NCBI RefSeq assembly: GCF_900324485.2
Contig: NC_046634.1
Coordinates: 6,837,501 to 6,901,500 of the forward strand
DNA from: Mastacembelus armatus
Taxonomy: Eukaryota; Chordata; Actinopteri; Synbranchiformes; Mastacembelidae
Direction: 5' to 3'
Length of the DNA stretch: 64,000 bases
The notes below the pieces were generated by a model. The model did no database searches. It saw nothing but the letters and a program-made list of their open reading frames with translations, and was not told the DNA's origin. Shown in pieces: positions 14,515 to 28,512 of the stretch (its first letter is position 1; each line of letters begins with the position of its first letter). A program made the position numbers and the translations under genes.

Positions 14515-17500
14515 AAATATTTGTTTCCTTTAATTTTTTCCTTTTTCCAACAAAGAAAAATATCACTGTATGAAGACAAATGTAAGTTTGCAGTAATTGG
14601 CTGTTTGTAGTCTATATGCTCGATGCCAGGGAAAATGATGATGCCAACACTCATCATCATTTATGAACCAGAACCTGCTTCTCCCACAATTCATAACTGA
14701 CCCCAATCTTCTCTCTGTGAAAAACACTTGGCTGTTTCTGCAGCATTACAAGAGGCCCAAAGGTCAGCATCTGGCCTGGTGTAACGGAGCACAATGGACT
14801 GCGCTGCTCTAAAATCCCATTCTCTGTGCTCTTATATGTGATCAACACTTTACCAATGAGCTGCTGGATGCTGGTTCCCTCTCTCTGTCTCCTTCTGTGG
14901 ACAATCTAAGCTAAACTCTCACAGCTGCATGGGGGACTCAACTCCCAAGACACGCACCGAACATCTCCACTCATGTGAATGTAGAAAGAAGATCCAGAGA
15001 AATGCATACTTGAACAGATGAGGCACACATGAGAGTGGATGCACAGATGGAGAGAAACATGCACGTGTTCATCTGGTGCACATTCCTCTCAGTGTTTGCA
15101 GATGAACCACCATATTTAACACCGACACCTCCAACCTCTGCATGCCAAAACCTAAAATTAAAGTTAATCAGCAAAACATTACATTCAAGAACATCTCAGA
15201 ACAGTTCACTTCTCATCTTGCTCACAAACACTCTCTTAAACATTTAATTGGATTGGTTTTCTAGGTGATTTCTTATGATTTGGTGCTTTTGCTTATGTGG
15301 AGCCTCAGTGTGTGTGAACTGAGCTGAAGCTGGACAGCCTTCACACGCCTGATCTGCCTGGAAAGAAACATGTGGCGAACACACAGCTGTTATTTACCTG
15401 ATGTTTCCTGTCATGGTCCATCAGGATTAACATACAATGCAGACAGCAGACCTGCAAAGCCGATCATGACGCATGTGGTGTGTATTTCTTAGATGTTTAG
15501 ATGTCCCATTTAAGAAACTATGTGCTGAAGATGCAATTCTGGATTTTCCTTCAGGCAATTTTGTAATTTTGTGGGCTTTATACCACAATATAAGGACATT
15601 GTATTGGTTTACTTTAGAGCTCCTTTGTATGATCGGGCAATTACAATTAAAGGCAGAACTTTCTAAGAGTTTATTTGAATGTGTCTGTCTTTCCAGTGCA
15701 GTGACTAGATCTCAACAGAAATGGCAGACATTCCACTGACCACCCACACAGTGTGAAAACTCTAACAGCTCTGATCTTCTCCCATGAAACAGGATCACCT
15801 GTCCTGAGCTGCCATCTGCCAGCTCAGTGGAGCGCACTGAGAGCTATTAGTTTGAGTCTTGTTCCACCAAAATGTAAAATGGCCCCTCTGGCAGTGTCGT
15901 GCCATCGACGTGAATGGTTCAGCAGTTACGCAACCAACTTGGCTAATGTGACTTTCCCTGAGATGTCAAAGAATTCAGTGACCGTCCTCTGGCCTCCTCG
16001 CCTCTGTCCCACCCCCTTCCCCCTGATGTGATTATGAAGATTCACTTTACAGCAGCCTCAGGGGCCTGGTGTGTGTGTGTGTGTGTGTGTGTGTGTTAGT
16101 GTGGTCGGCACAAGGCCCCAGATGAGTATGAAATTTCACATACAGTATGTTACAGCTGAAGACTGACTTCATATAGTGAAAACTTTGTTCTTATTATTCA
16201 TCCAATATTAAGACAATAGAGAACAGGACATCAAAATCTAACCAACATAAACGATAGTGTTGAATGTATATTTTTCACATTTTGTACAGTGTTAATTCTT
16301 TTTAATGTATTCATTAAAACAACACTTAAATCACATCACAAACTAACAGCTTTAACAGGACTACAGTGGACCCTGGCCTGAAACAGAGAAACACAATGAC
16401 CTACACGTCATTTATCAATGTCAGCCATGGCTAATGATGACGAGTGGTAATCGGCATCAGGCGTTTTATGGGCTATGGATGAGAGGAGCAGATTGGACTT
16501 CAGTGGGTGATGGAGGAAGGCCAGAGGAGGCTGGCATTACTCAGGAACAAGGCATGCTGTGCCAACCTGCCACTTGCTGCTATTCATATACCCATTGCAG
16601 ACTGGGGTTCACACATAGATGTAGTGTTGGAAGGTGATGCGTTCAAGTTAATTTTTGTGGTAGTTTGTTTGTGCAATTCTTCTGATTTGCTGTCTGTTCT
16701 GGGCTGTGTGATGATTTTCTACAGTTTTTTCTACAAAATAATAATAACTACGTTAAGTCTTCAAACATCAGAGGATTGTGAAAGATTGCTGTAACAATTT
16801 GTGAGAAGCCAGTACTCACTGGAAAAAGTCAATAATTGTATTAACTGAAAATATGTTCTTATAATAAAACTATCCAGAAAGTCTCTTATCCACGTTTTTC
16901 ACTGATTTTAATGTTTATTTGCTTTTTTATCTTATTTTTCCATTTTTCATTTTTTAGTTTTGAGTTTTGGGTGGCTTGGTGGTTAGCGCTCTCACATCCC
17001 ACCAGGAAGGATCGTGGTTCGAGTTCTGTTCGGATTTCAAATGTAGACATACAGGTTGGGGTTTGGGTTAATTGGTAAATTGCCTGCAGGTGTGAATGTG
17101 AGTGTCAGTCATGACGCATCCTCATTGGTCAGCGCCAGCCAATGAACAGCAAGTAGTTTCTCTCTACCTTCCGTTTCCTGTCTCTCCTGTCGAACACCTG
17201 GAAGATGAGTGGCTTAGACACTTGTTGTTTAACTTGTATTTTGACGCTTTCTGTGGTGCCCACGTTGGCCCCTTAGCTTTCACAGCAACGCAGTATCGTC
17301 AGCGTTCAGTCCGCTTCACGCATGCGTGGATGCAGCGTGGAAAACAGCGTGACGCGTTTGGTGTCGGGGTCGAATTTCTTAGGTAAAGATGTGACCATTT
17401 TATCATATGCAGCTTCTGGCTCTGATGGCACAGGGGGTCACCTGACAAACGACTCAAGTAGCCTGAACTGTTTCGTCAGGTGGAATAAAACAGGACACCT

Positions 17501-20500
17501 GTGCAGGATTTTAGCACACAGAGGATCTATCAGATGTAAAGGACTGCCTTACTGCAGGATCCACTAAAAATCCCATGAACTAGTCCTGGGTTTACCCCTG
17601 AAAGCAAACATAGACCTACTGTAAATCCAGACTCAGGTGTGACATAGTGATAATCTCTACATTTCTAATCGTTGTGAAAAGGAAATGAAGGAGTAATTGT
17701 TTTCCCCTTAATGTACACATTAGTGTCCTAATCCCTGACACGTCTTTATCATCAGGGTAGGATTTCATTGTAATAAGTTGTTTTTACGTGGGTATTTGAA
17801 TTGTTGGAGGAAGTAAATATACTTATCTCCAAACAAATTTCTGGCTGTTCTGTTTCACTTTAGCTGGTTTAATTAATATAAGCTAAAGACTTGTAAATGC
17901 CACATAGCTGCTAGATGTGATTGAGTCAAACAGAGCTGTGTCTGTTCCAGGCTGTGCACTGGCTCAGGAGAGCTGTCCAGGAGCGTGGGATGAAATAAAT
18001 TAATGGCGTGAATTGGACTGGACAGTGACTGAACTCAATCTCTGCGCAATGAAACAAATGTCTGAGTAAGTGTGTTTTCTTAAAACTGTTTCTTTTGACT
18101 AATTGTAACTGATTGATAAAAGAATTATTGTCATCTCTGCATGTATTTAAATCATTTTACTTTGCTTTTATAAGTTTGACAGAACAACTGTGGTTTATAA
18201 TCTGGAGGATGTTTCACAACTTTGACTTGCTGTGCTATAATATAGTAACTTTTATACTATATAACTCTCAATTCAATCAAATGGAAAGTGAAAAACAATT
18301 TTAAGGGATTTCCCCCACAGTTACTGGCATTTGTGCAGACACAAATATATATATCATACTAAACCACACCACTTGTTTTAACAAAAGTACTTTTAAATAT
18401 AAATGTGACCACAGTGTAGGGAAGACGAGAGCTAAATGTGAACAGCACAGTGTGGTCACCCACACATGTGGACATAAAAATAGAGCTTTTCTCTTTAGTG
18501 CAAACAAAGCTCCAACGCAGACATTCCCCTGAACCACTCCTGGTCACTGACACGTAAACAAATGCAAGCACGCACGCACGCACATACACACACACATACA
18601 TACACACACACACACACGCGCATCCAGATGGGGGCTGACAGCATGCTTTGGGCAAACGGCTTCAAATGAAGAACACATGTGACTCGCCCTGTGTGACGGC
18701 TTTTACATGGTCCCACCAATCTCACACACCTTCAGGGTGAAAGGAGAATAGGCGAAGGGTGTGTGCATGAGTGTGTGTGGAAAACATTGATGAGAAGGAG
18801 AATCAGGACAGGACATTGAGGAGAAGACAGGAGGCAAAGAGAAAAACAGAAGGGAGGACTGTGCTCTGCTTTTTCAGAAATGAGCAGGGGCAGATTTGTA
18901 GGTGAAACCAGTTTTCATACATGTAAATACAGAATCATGGTTTAAAGATTTGAGTTAAAAATAAGGATGCCTTGAGATTTCAGTCGTTTGCATGTGGGTG
19001 TGGGTGAATTCAAACCTGACCTGAAGTGTCATCCTGTTAGACCCAGACTATATTTCCACATATGCTCGTTGTGACTTGTCAGCTCAGGACATTGTGTTGT
19101 ACTGTCAGTTTCCCTGGGTGATCATTTTTATTCTGTTACTGTTGGAATTTACTTTTGTGCCCACTCAGTATTTGCACATTGGCTAAATAATAGAAGTAAT
19201 TAACTCTGGGGCTCCACCTGGGATTCACACCTGGGTTCAATCAGCTTATTTACTTGATCTTGTTGAAAAAAGATGATGAAAGGGGTAACTGTGTTTCAGC
19301 TTGAGTTAGAGCTGGTTATTTGTATGGAAGTCAGAAACAAATTCCAGTAAAGCAAGTCCATACATTACAGTGTAGGAAGGTGTGTGTGTGAGAAAGAAAA
19401 GCAGGATCACAATGATAGTTTGTCCCCTCTGACATAGATACAAAAGTCTGTCAAATGTCAGCACCAGTTGGCCTCCTTTCATGACACCTTGCTCTGCTGA
19501 TGATCATCAAACAGGGGTTGGCCTTTAGATTCAAGGCCTCAACCTGGGCTTAGCTGGACTTTACTGCTGCAGCTGTATATTCCTGGAAGAAAAAACTGAA
19601 CTATTCCTTTAATGTGTTTCAGGTGAAAAGATTTTGTATTCTCTTGCACAAACATCCTCCTCTCTGGTCAAACAGACTTTACTAGGGGAAAGACTGATTA
19701 TTAGGAGAAACTCTCTGTGCCTCAGATGCTGCAGATCTACCCTTGCATGCAGAAAATTCAACAAAACCTGCACCCTCCAGACAGTGATGTAATCTCTTAC
19801 GGTTCTGATCTGAACATCATAACCAAGGACTGCGAGCCAGCACTGTTATATAAGAGCAGGCACACACACACACACACACACACACGTATACACACGTATA
19901 CACAGAAGGAAGAAAGGTGTGTGAGAGCAGGATGGTTACAACAAAAAGCAGGACAGTCGGGTGCTGGAAGAGTAGATTGAAATGCACTGAGGGCCACTTC
20001 GAAACACTCAAAGCCACTTTAGGGAGCCACATTAAAGGTAAAAATAAAGACATCACATGGGAGGCTCACTTTCTAATCAAACAGTTTCATGCTAATGAAA
20101 TCAGATCTAATTGTACCTCAGAGAATGTAGTTGATACCTTGTTATTTAAGCCCTCAGCACAGTGTACCTCTGTACACATACAGAGTAGAGATTCTAAGCA
20201 GCAATCAAGTAAAAATATCAATCCACCCATCACCACCACTGACACCCATTCCTCCAGATTATAAACCATACTCATGTTCTGTGTTCATTTTCCAGTTTGT
20301 AATTACTCTTGGCTCAGTGTCGTGCAGAGACACTGCAGAGACACAACGGTGGTGCAATCAAGAACATGCACTCTGTTTACCACAATTAAAGTAGCTAATG
20401 TAGTCACAGCCAATCAGCATGCTCTTTATAGCGAAGTGTGAGCCCAGTAGCTGGAGCTGATGGATGATGTGAAAACAAACTAAAATTAGTCTAATGGTCT

Positions 20501-23230
20501 AAAATCGTGTCGCTCACAGGGCTTCAGATACACTGTGCTGTAAGAAGACTAACACACACATACAGGTGCAATATTTTGCAAATGTTATTTTAATGCTACA
20601 GCTGGTCATATTGGAGTTATTTACATATTACAGGGTGCAGTGCATCATATTTTATAACTGAATATATTTATATGGCATCCTATCTGTAACTACAGCTTTA
20701 AAATGAGTATGAAGCCAAGAAAAAAAGTAAATATTTCCCACTGAAGTGCGTTGAAGACAACTATAAAGTTGCACATAATGCAAATAGTCAAGTAAATTAA
20801 AAGTATCCTAAGTTGTACTTAAGGCAGCACTTTAGTTAATATACTTAGTTACAGCTGCCGCCTGAATAAGCAACGTGTTGTTCTGAAGCAGAAGAGGCGA
20901 CGCTGGCACACACCAACACAAGCTCCTTACATGACAGCTCTCTCTTCTTGCCCCCGCTGTAAATCTTTAGCTTCTTAACAGATGCTAAAGCTTATGGTCG
21001 TCTTCCAGATGTCAAAGGCACACACAAATAATTACACCAACCAACAGGCCATCCTCCAACCCCGTATATATTTTGGGCTCGCTGGCGTGGGTGGATTCAT
21101 TTGCGTAGCTTCACACCTGGAGCACAACAGTCTAGGCCACAGATGTTGGACAACATTGTGATAATTTCACTTTCATTTCCACATGAAATGGTGATTAAAG
21201 GACTGATTGCTAACAGTAATATGGCCACACTCCTGCACAGCCTGCCAAGGTCTTTTAGCAGCCACTCTGTTAGTTGAAGTTATGTGATAAAGGCTTCACA
21301 GGCCTGTGAATAGCAGTGTGCCCAGGAGAGGATGATGTAATGCCTTTTTTTTTTTTTTTTAAACGTCACTGTTGAGGGACACCCCACTCTTCTGCACCTT
21401 ACGTCACAGTCAGGCAGTGACCCAGGAGCATTACTATAGCAGAGTCCAAGAACTACTGCAGAACTGTATGATCTGCATGTTTTCAAGCCAAAGTGTGTTT
21501 GGTGCTGAGATTTTAAAGTCGCAGAAAAAGTGTAGCTTGAACTTGAAACAGCATAAATGTGGCACTGGGTGTCTGAATAAAGCTAAAATCTGATTAACAA
21601 AATTCGAACCTTTCATGTCATTTGACAAGGCTGGAGCTAAAGCTCTGCAATAATTGGAACATTTTATATAATTTTAGACCAGAAAAGCAAAATATTTGAA
21701 AATGAGCTTCCACAATAATAATTGCTTCAAAATTTCCCTTTTGAAAGCTGTGAAATCATCAGCTACAGCACTGCCAGGACTAATGTAGTAAAAAGACATT
21801 TAATCATGATTTTAGATTTTAACTATGTGCATTCATAGAGCAAATCTGTTATTATTGCAGGCTGCATCATTAGGATTTATACGTCGTGTATTTAGTTTAT
21901 TTAAGTAGCGCTATAAACTACATGGCCCTGACAAACAGCCTGCTACTACACTAACAGCGCTGCTGTCTCCAAACTGAAGGATGATTTTACTACCAAGCCA
22001 CTGAAAACAAATCAGTCACATCCACCCTTGGTTGCTGAGACCTCCAACGCACAGAGACACGCCTACACACCACAGATTCAGTGTGAGCAGATATAGAGCA
22101 GCGCCTTGGTGTGATTTTAACTAAATCGACTAGATTTAACGCGCCTCTTTGCTGTGCTCATCAAACATTAATAAGCTATTATTTATTCATTTATTTATAT
22201 ACATAAATCTTTTTTGCGTGCACATTGCAAACGATTGGCATTTGGGAGGTGCGCATTGAGAGTGATTATGAGTGAGATTACAGGATGGTCATCACCTTAG
22301 TGCATCAGAGTGAGCATCATTCATAAAGCCAGAATTGCATGTATGCGCCTTACTGAGGCTCCATTAACATGCCTGAGCGGTGAGGCTGTAACTGATGGAC
22401 ACAACCATCCCCCTGCGTCAAGTGCACCGATGGTCGTTTCTTTTGCAGTCTGCTGCTTTGCTAATGAACCTAATCACTGCGGGCATACAAAACACAGGCT
22501 TCCTTTGCTGCCACACCTGGTCGCGCTCGGACACCAAGCCTCTGTGGAGGAACATGCGATAATAATCGCAGCGGTTGCGGCGGAAGCATCATGGAGCGGC
22601 TGCTCCATACCTGACGGAAAACAATGCAGCCATGTACACAGCCCCTAATCAGCCGCTCATTAGGCACAAATGCGCTCTTGATGGTGCAGAATTGGAAACC
22701 CAAGGTGGCATTAATACATGCTCCATAAAACCAGACGTGCACCTTCCACAACCCATCAATCCGCCCACCCTCTTGTTCTCCCACATTAGTCTCCAAATCC
22801 ATTTGAAGGCGCAAAATAACGCAGAGAACCTCAATTTTCCATCTGCATCGTGGGAAAAGTCGTGGTTATCTACGGCACAGAGACCGTGATTGCTGTCAAA
22901 AACGCCCTCACATAGGTGAGAACCCGAACGAAAACCGCCGCTATTGTCCCTCACTGCGAGAAGCCATTGCAAATGGGTTAAACCGCTCGGGCTGGCGCAG
23001 ACGCAAATGTCTCTAAAGAAAACACGCAAAATGCACAGATGTCAGCGGGTAATTTAGCGTACCTTTGCTCTCTTGTCCTTCATCCTGAGTCTCCTCTGCG
23101 TTGGACTCCATGGCCGGCTTTGTCCCATCCATTATTTCAGAGAAAATACTGTCTCCTTGTTGCACTTGTACCTTACAGAGTGTGAATGCTGGAGTCTATC
23201 CTGGCGACTTGATGCGCTCTCTCTCTGTCT

Positions 23231-23273
<43 letters not shown>

Positions 23274-25678
23274 CCTCCCTGTCTCTCTCTCTCTCTCTCT
23301 GTCTCTCCCTCTCTCTCTCGATGTTGAAGCTTACCACTGGCACTGTATATTTACCATGCAGTTTTAAGATGCAAAGGCGCTGTCAGATTAGATTTGTTAC
23401 ACATGCTGATTAGAGTCAGATGATGCCAGATTACCTTTCAGCTCTCTAAAATCACTCTTTCTTTTGTAAGAACGCAAGATGATATTTATACTGCTTTAAT
23501 ATATTTATCCTCCCAGGGTCCTTTTCCTTATTCACTTAAAATACTCTTTTTGTTTTGTCAGTGGTTTACAGGTGAAACTGAATGATCTTTGTTATATCAG
23601 GACAAAATGAGCAGGAGACGTAAATATGCAAACTTATGGGTAACCATGCGTGCATGGCTGGACCCACACACACACACACACACACATTCACTCACTCACT
23701 CACTCACTCACTCACTCACTCACTCACTCACTCACCGCCCCCTCTCCATCTGGTGAGTTGAAAGAGAAACAGAGTCAGGGAGGGACGGAGGGAGAGGAAA
23801 AGAGCCAAAAAGAGAAAAAGAAGAAGAAGAAGAATTAGTGCTATGGGAGAGTGTGAGTGTGTAAGATGGAAGTGAGAATGTGGGTGAGAGGCCCTCAAAG
23901 GGCTGATTTTTGGTTTTTTCACATCAGACTGGCCTGCATTCATTTTAATCTGACAATGGAAAAAGAAACAGCCCCTCATAGTTAATTTAACAGGTTAAGA
24001 TATTTTAAGCAATAACTCCAAACTATGTTAAAGTCAAAACAAGGTAGCAGCATGTTGCATGTCTGATCCTGTTGAGATGTTATTTCCATTGGAATAAAGT
24101 CAAACACAACCACAGAACAATCTGCATTGGATAATGGTTATGTTGCTGTTTGGTTTTATTTTATTCAGGAGGGGGGACCCTTTGTTTGCCTCTGAGCGTC
24201 CTGATTGGCTGAGTGCAGGACCCCTGTATTCCAATGAGAAATCAAGCAAGGTGAGTCCCAGAATCCCAAAGGAATTTTCAAATGTGGGTGTGGTGTGTTG
24301 ATCCAATGAAGGGGGACAAGGGGCTTTGCTGATTCCATCATTCACCCCATTTTCTAATAAAAACACATCTTCAAACAATAGGACACCATCTGTCCTGAAT
24401 CCTCTTAAACAAGGTTTAAATTCAGGCCCACGTGGCCTTGTTTCAGACAAAGCTCAGCCCAGTTCAGGAAATCCCACCCGCCTCCCCTCCAGACAGCAGA
24501 CAGAGGTCACCACCCCAGCCCCTGATGTTTTCAAAACATCAGACACTAGAACCGCTACCATGACATATATGACATTTATTGGATCCATTTAGCCTGAGGG
24601 CTGAAATGAACACCTAGTCTGCACCATATGCTGGTACATCAAAGATGGTCACCCATCACACTGACTTTTTGACATTTAAGTGTCTCTGTGATGCTGAGCC
24701 ATGGGGAAATCTGATACTCCTCACAAATGAATGACCATGTGTAAAGCCTGCCCGCATTAGCCTTTACTCAAACCTTGCTGGATGCAGTTTGGTAGAGCCA
24801 TATGTGGACCCCAAAGTACACTGACAGACAGGGCGGAGATAGTAGAGTTTACTTTGTTTGCTAGGTATTATTTTAACAAACACTGGCAACAGAGCCAGAA
24901 GTTTAACTTTACTTTCTACCACATAGCAAAGGAGTTTTTTCATATTATCATTAGGGCTGCAACTAATGATTGTTGTAATTGTTGGGTAATCTACAGATTT
25001 TCTTAATCTATGAAATTCATCTATAACATCAGAGAAAACAGTAAATACCCATTATAGTTTCCTTATATCCAAGATCATGGTAAGTTATAGCTTATTGAGC
25101 AATAATTCAAATCTTTAGATGTTCAATTTATTACCACATAAGAATTTAGCAAGAAGCTGAAGTTCATATCTACAGTACCCAGTCAACTGTTTAGCAATAG
25201 AAGTGATTACCCACTTCATATTTTGCCTATCTATCCATCAAGATTCAATTGATTCATATATGTGAGTGTGTATTTGTGTCTAACATCTGTTGAACCACGC
25301 AAGGCTATAAGATTTTATTTGGTTGCATAATTTACTTTTGAAGCAAACGATTTCCTGTTACATGTCAAGATTCAGACAGTCATTAAAAAGCACATGTGGA
25401 TCCCAGAATCATCCCAGGTGCAACAATTGGATTTAGAAACACAGTCAAATGTAAATGACATAATAGATGTCTTACAGTTAAAACTGTCAGGAAGAAATAT
25501 CCTTCTTTTGCTGCAACAATGAAACATACACACACAAATACTAACTGTCAGGCATGAAGGCAGGAGTCCCATTTTTCTCCCAGAACCCCCATAATCCCTT
25601 GCTGGGTCACACAGATTAAGGACTTGTCCACAAGATAAGATACAGTGCTCCCTGGCGTACTCCACCATCTCTCTCTCA

Positions 25679-25738
<60 letters not shown>

Positions 25739-28470
25739 CATGCACACGCTTACACATAATGTGAAGTGCTTGGACTTTCGCCCAAACCTCTAACTAATGT
25801 TGCGTTCCAGAGACAGTTGGACATCTCATTGCTCCTACCAAGAAAAATGCAGCAAAACATTTCTTCAGGTTGGAGTGTCACGCAGGATGTTTCCCAAAAT
25901 CCTTCACACCTGAACTGGCCTTATGTGTGTGTGCTCCTCAGAATATGGCAATAATTTAATCAATGGAAAGTTAACACAGTGAAGGTTTTGAGATATTCTG
26001 GACAAATGGGGTGAATAAGCCACATGCTGCATTGTTTGATTTGAATATATGGCAAGAGATCTGTAGGAAGATGACTTAGCCTTATGCTGCTCTACGTATG
26101 TAAGGATTTGTACTCTGTATAATCCCCTTCAGACACATGCCTATTCCTGTGTGGAGTGTAATATTCAGGAATTGAGTAAGAGTAAAGTGCAGTTTAGAGT
26201 GAACAAACAGCAGAGAGATCCACCAACACAAACTGCAGTTTGAACCTTAAACACTGGGTTTGTTTTGTGTAGGTAAAATGTCAGTGTTGTCAATAGATGT
26301 TTAAAATGAAAACTTGTTGTATTTGGAAGCCCCTTTTAAGAGCGGACCAATGCATCAGCCAACTTCTGTGAGTACATTGCTCCTGCTCTGCTACAGAAAC
26401 TTTATCTGTCTCCATTAAGGGGAGAGTCTGTTGAAAGCCTGTCTTCTTTCATTACAGAGAGACACAGAAGAGACAGAGGAGCCCAAATGGGAATGTGACA
26501 GAGTAATAAGGACAGTACAGCATCTTCATGTAAGCAGATGCAGAGTTAATGGAGAAGAAGAAGAAGAAGAAGCAGCAGCAGCAGCAGCAGCAGCAGAAGA
26601 TAAGGAAGACACAGCAGCCTCTGCAAAACTGATTGCAAACTTCAATTTAAAAAGGTTTCCACAACAATTTGAGACTCGTATGATGGTCACGTCTTCAGCA
26701 TCAGAGCAGAGTGATACTGACTCTTCAGTTTCCATGGAGACGTGTAACACTGCCGGTATGCTGCACTGATTCAGATCTTTTAGCAATGCTATCAGTTCCT
26801 GGAAAACTTCTCACGTGGCCTCATAACAGCTTGAATCTGCAAAGAGCCAGAAACCAAAACCCAAATATGATAGCTATATAGAGGAAATGACTGATAATCA
26901 AATCTTATCATTGCACCATAAGTAAAATGATGCTACTCCTACAACCAGCTCTGTTGAAGGACTGTAGCAGTTAACATGCAGCCAATGTGTTTCAAGCCAC
27001 CTGAAAACATCAGAGGGAGAATCATCTTGTGGACAGTTAGAGAGGTGTGAATAAGTAACAGTGAGTGGGAGTTACCACAAACAAGATGCTTTGTCATAAT
27101 CTCATACTGCGACACTAAGGCTTGTACTTCAAATTTACTGTCAATATTCAATTAAGCAGCATCATTTTTAACTTTTCTCGCAGCATGACTGGGTGGATCA
27201 GTCAGTTGGGCAGCACATCAGTGACATGGCATCGACTGTCATTCAGATTTTCATGGTCCTAAAAGGATGAATCATACCAGCTCAGGTCAGCCCCTGATTT
27301 TTTTTTTTTTTTTTTTTTTGGTAGTTTAGAGTGAAATTTCTATTGGATGGATTACCATAAAATTGGTACACACACAAACACACAAAGAGGGTCTCAGCGA
27401 TGGCCTCCTGTTGTTGTTTTAGTCTAATCCTTGTCATTGTAATGGTCTTTTTCTAAAAGTGAAACCTTTGTCAGAGAGCAAGAGCAAAGTGCTGCACCTG
27501 TGGAGGGCCTCTAATTGTTCTGTGTCTTTGTATGTATGTGTGTATGCACATTTGTGCTTTTCTGTGCATGTGGGTTTACTTGTGTGTGTCTGTCCAGATC
27601 TGGGCTCTTAATCTGTGGGGATGATGACCCAGTTTCACCCCCCACTTCCACCCCGCCCTTAGCTGTTGGTCACCAAGGAGACGCTTCCCTCTCATCCCTG
27701 AATGAAACTGTCGGATGCTGACAAAGGTTAATCCATCTCAAACACACACACACACAAACTCAATCGAAAGATTTAAATATAATGACAAACCCTTTTGTTA
27801 AAATAAAACTATCACAGGTCTTATTGTGTTTTGGAGTTTTAAAGGAATATTCCAAACAAAAGCAGAATAGAATTTGTTTATTAGCAGAGAGATTCATTTT
27901 TCTTTCTTTCCTCATGCCACCTTTCTGTCTTTAACCAACTACCAGCGAAAATAAAAAACAGGTGTATCGGGAACTTAATGCAAACTACTCACATTTCCTC
28001 TTCATGCGTTTCAGCTTAAACAGCTGCACTTCTGAATTTGCATGTGATTGCAAGGTTTTGCTGTAGTGTGTAATGATTTTAGGCAGCGAAGGTTTTGTTT
28101 GGCCTTTTTCTTTCTCTCTCACACCCACATACGTCTTTCTATAGTGACAGTCATCAATGTAATAAATCACTTATTACATTGATGTAATATGCCTAATCCC
28201 AACCCTTACCTAACCTTAATGTAAACCTAATTCTAACCTCAACCTTAAACCAAGTATTGACCCTTGAACTCTCGTTTGGCATGGTCATTGACAAAATGTC
28301 CTCACAATGATGGCATTTGCAGTAAAAATGTCCACACAGCTATAGAAAGACATGTATACACAAACCTAATGCCTGACTGAGTGCCAAATCAAAGTGTGAG
28401 AGCACCTCTGATATCTCGCCTTATCTACAATGTCTGACTCCTGTCAGGGTGGCTTAAACTACACACACCT

Positions 28471-28512
<42 letters not shown>

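Larger units (their letters stand above)
9507..23062 (-). other. gpm6b: gpm6b intron 1 (13.6 kb, isoform 1a)
   Basis: This long intron lies between exon 1a and the first shared exon. It contains microsatellites (14355, 16069, 18566, 19859), a degenerate tRNA-derived SINE-like copy (16969-17110) and poly-T tracts (for example 21344-21360). No further coding exon or separate gene was recognised on either strand. The open frames here are simple-sequence or chance frames. Confidence 0.7.

Noticed and set aside
14232-14660. Open frames encoding Tyr-Ile and Thr-His repeats
   Set aside because: Translation of the TA/CA/TG microsatellite.
16969-17040. tRNA gene
   Set aside because: A- and B-box-like motifs are present, but no acceptor or anticodon stem closes and the 3' part matches a dispersed repeat, so it is a SINE-like head.
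22310-23029. Overlapping frames near gpm6b exon 1a
   Set aside because: GC-richer intronic sequence beside the exon. No motif, start context or splice structure supports a separate gene.
23665-23734. CRISPR-like regular repeat
   Set aside because: Tetranucleotide simple sequence without spacers, in a vertebrate genome.
26431-26769. Open frame of 112 codons with Glu and Ala runs
   Set aside because: It is built around a GAA/GCA microsatellite inside the gpm6b intron. There is no family resemblance or splice support.
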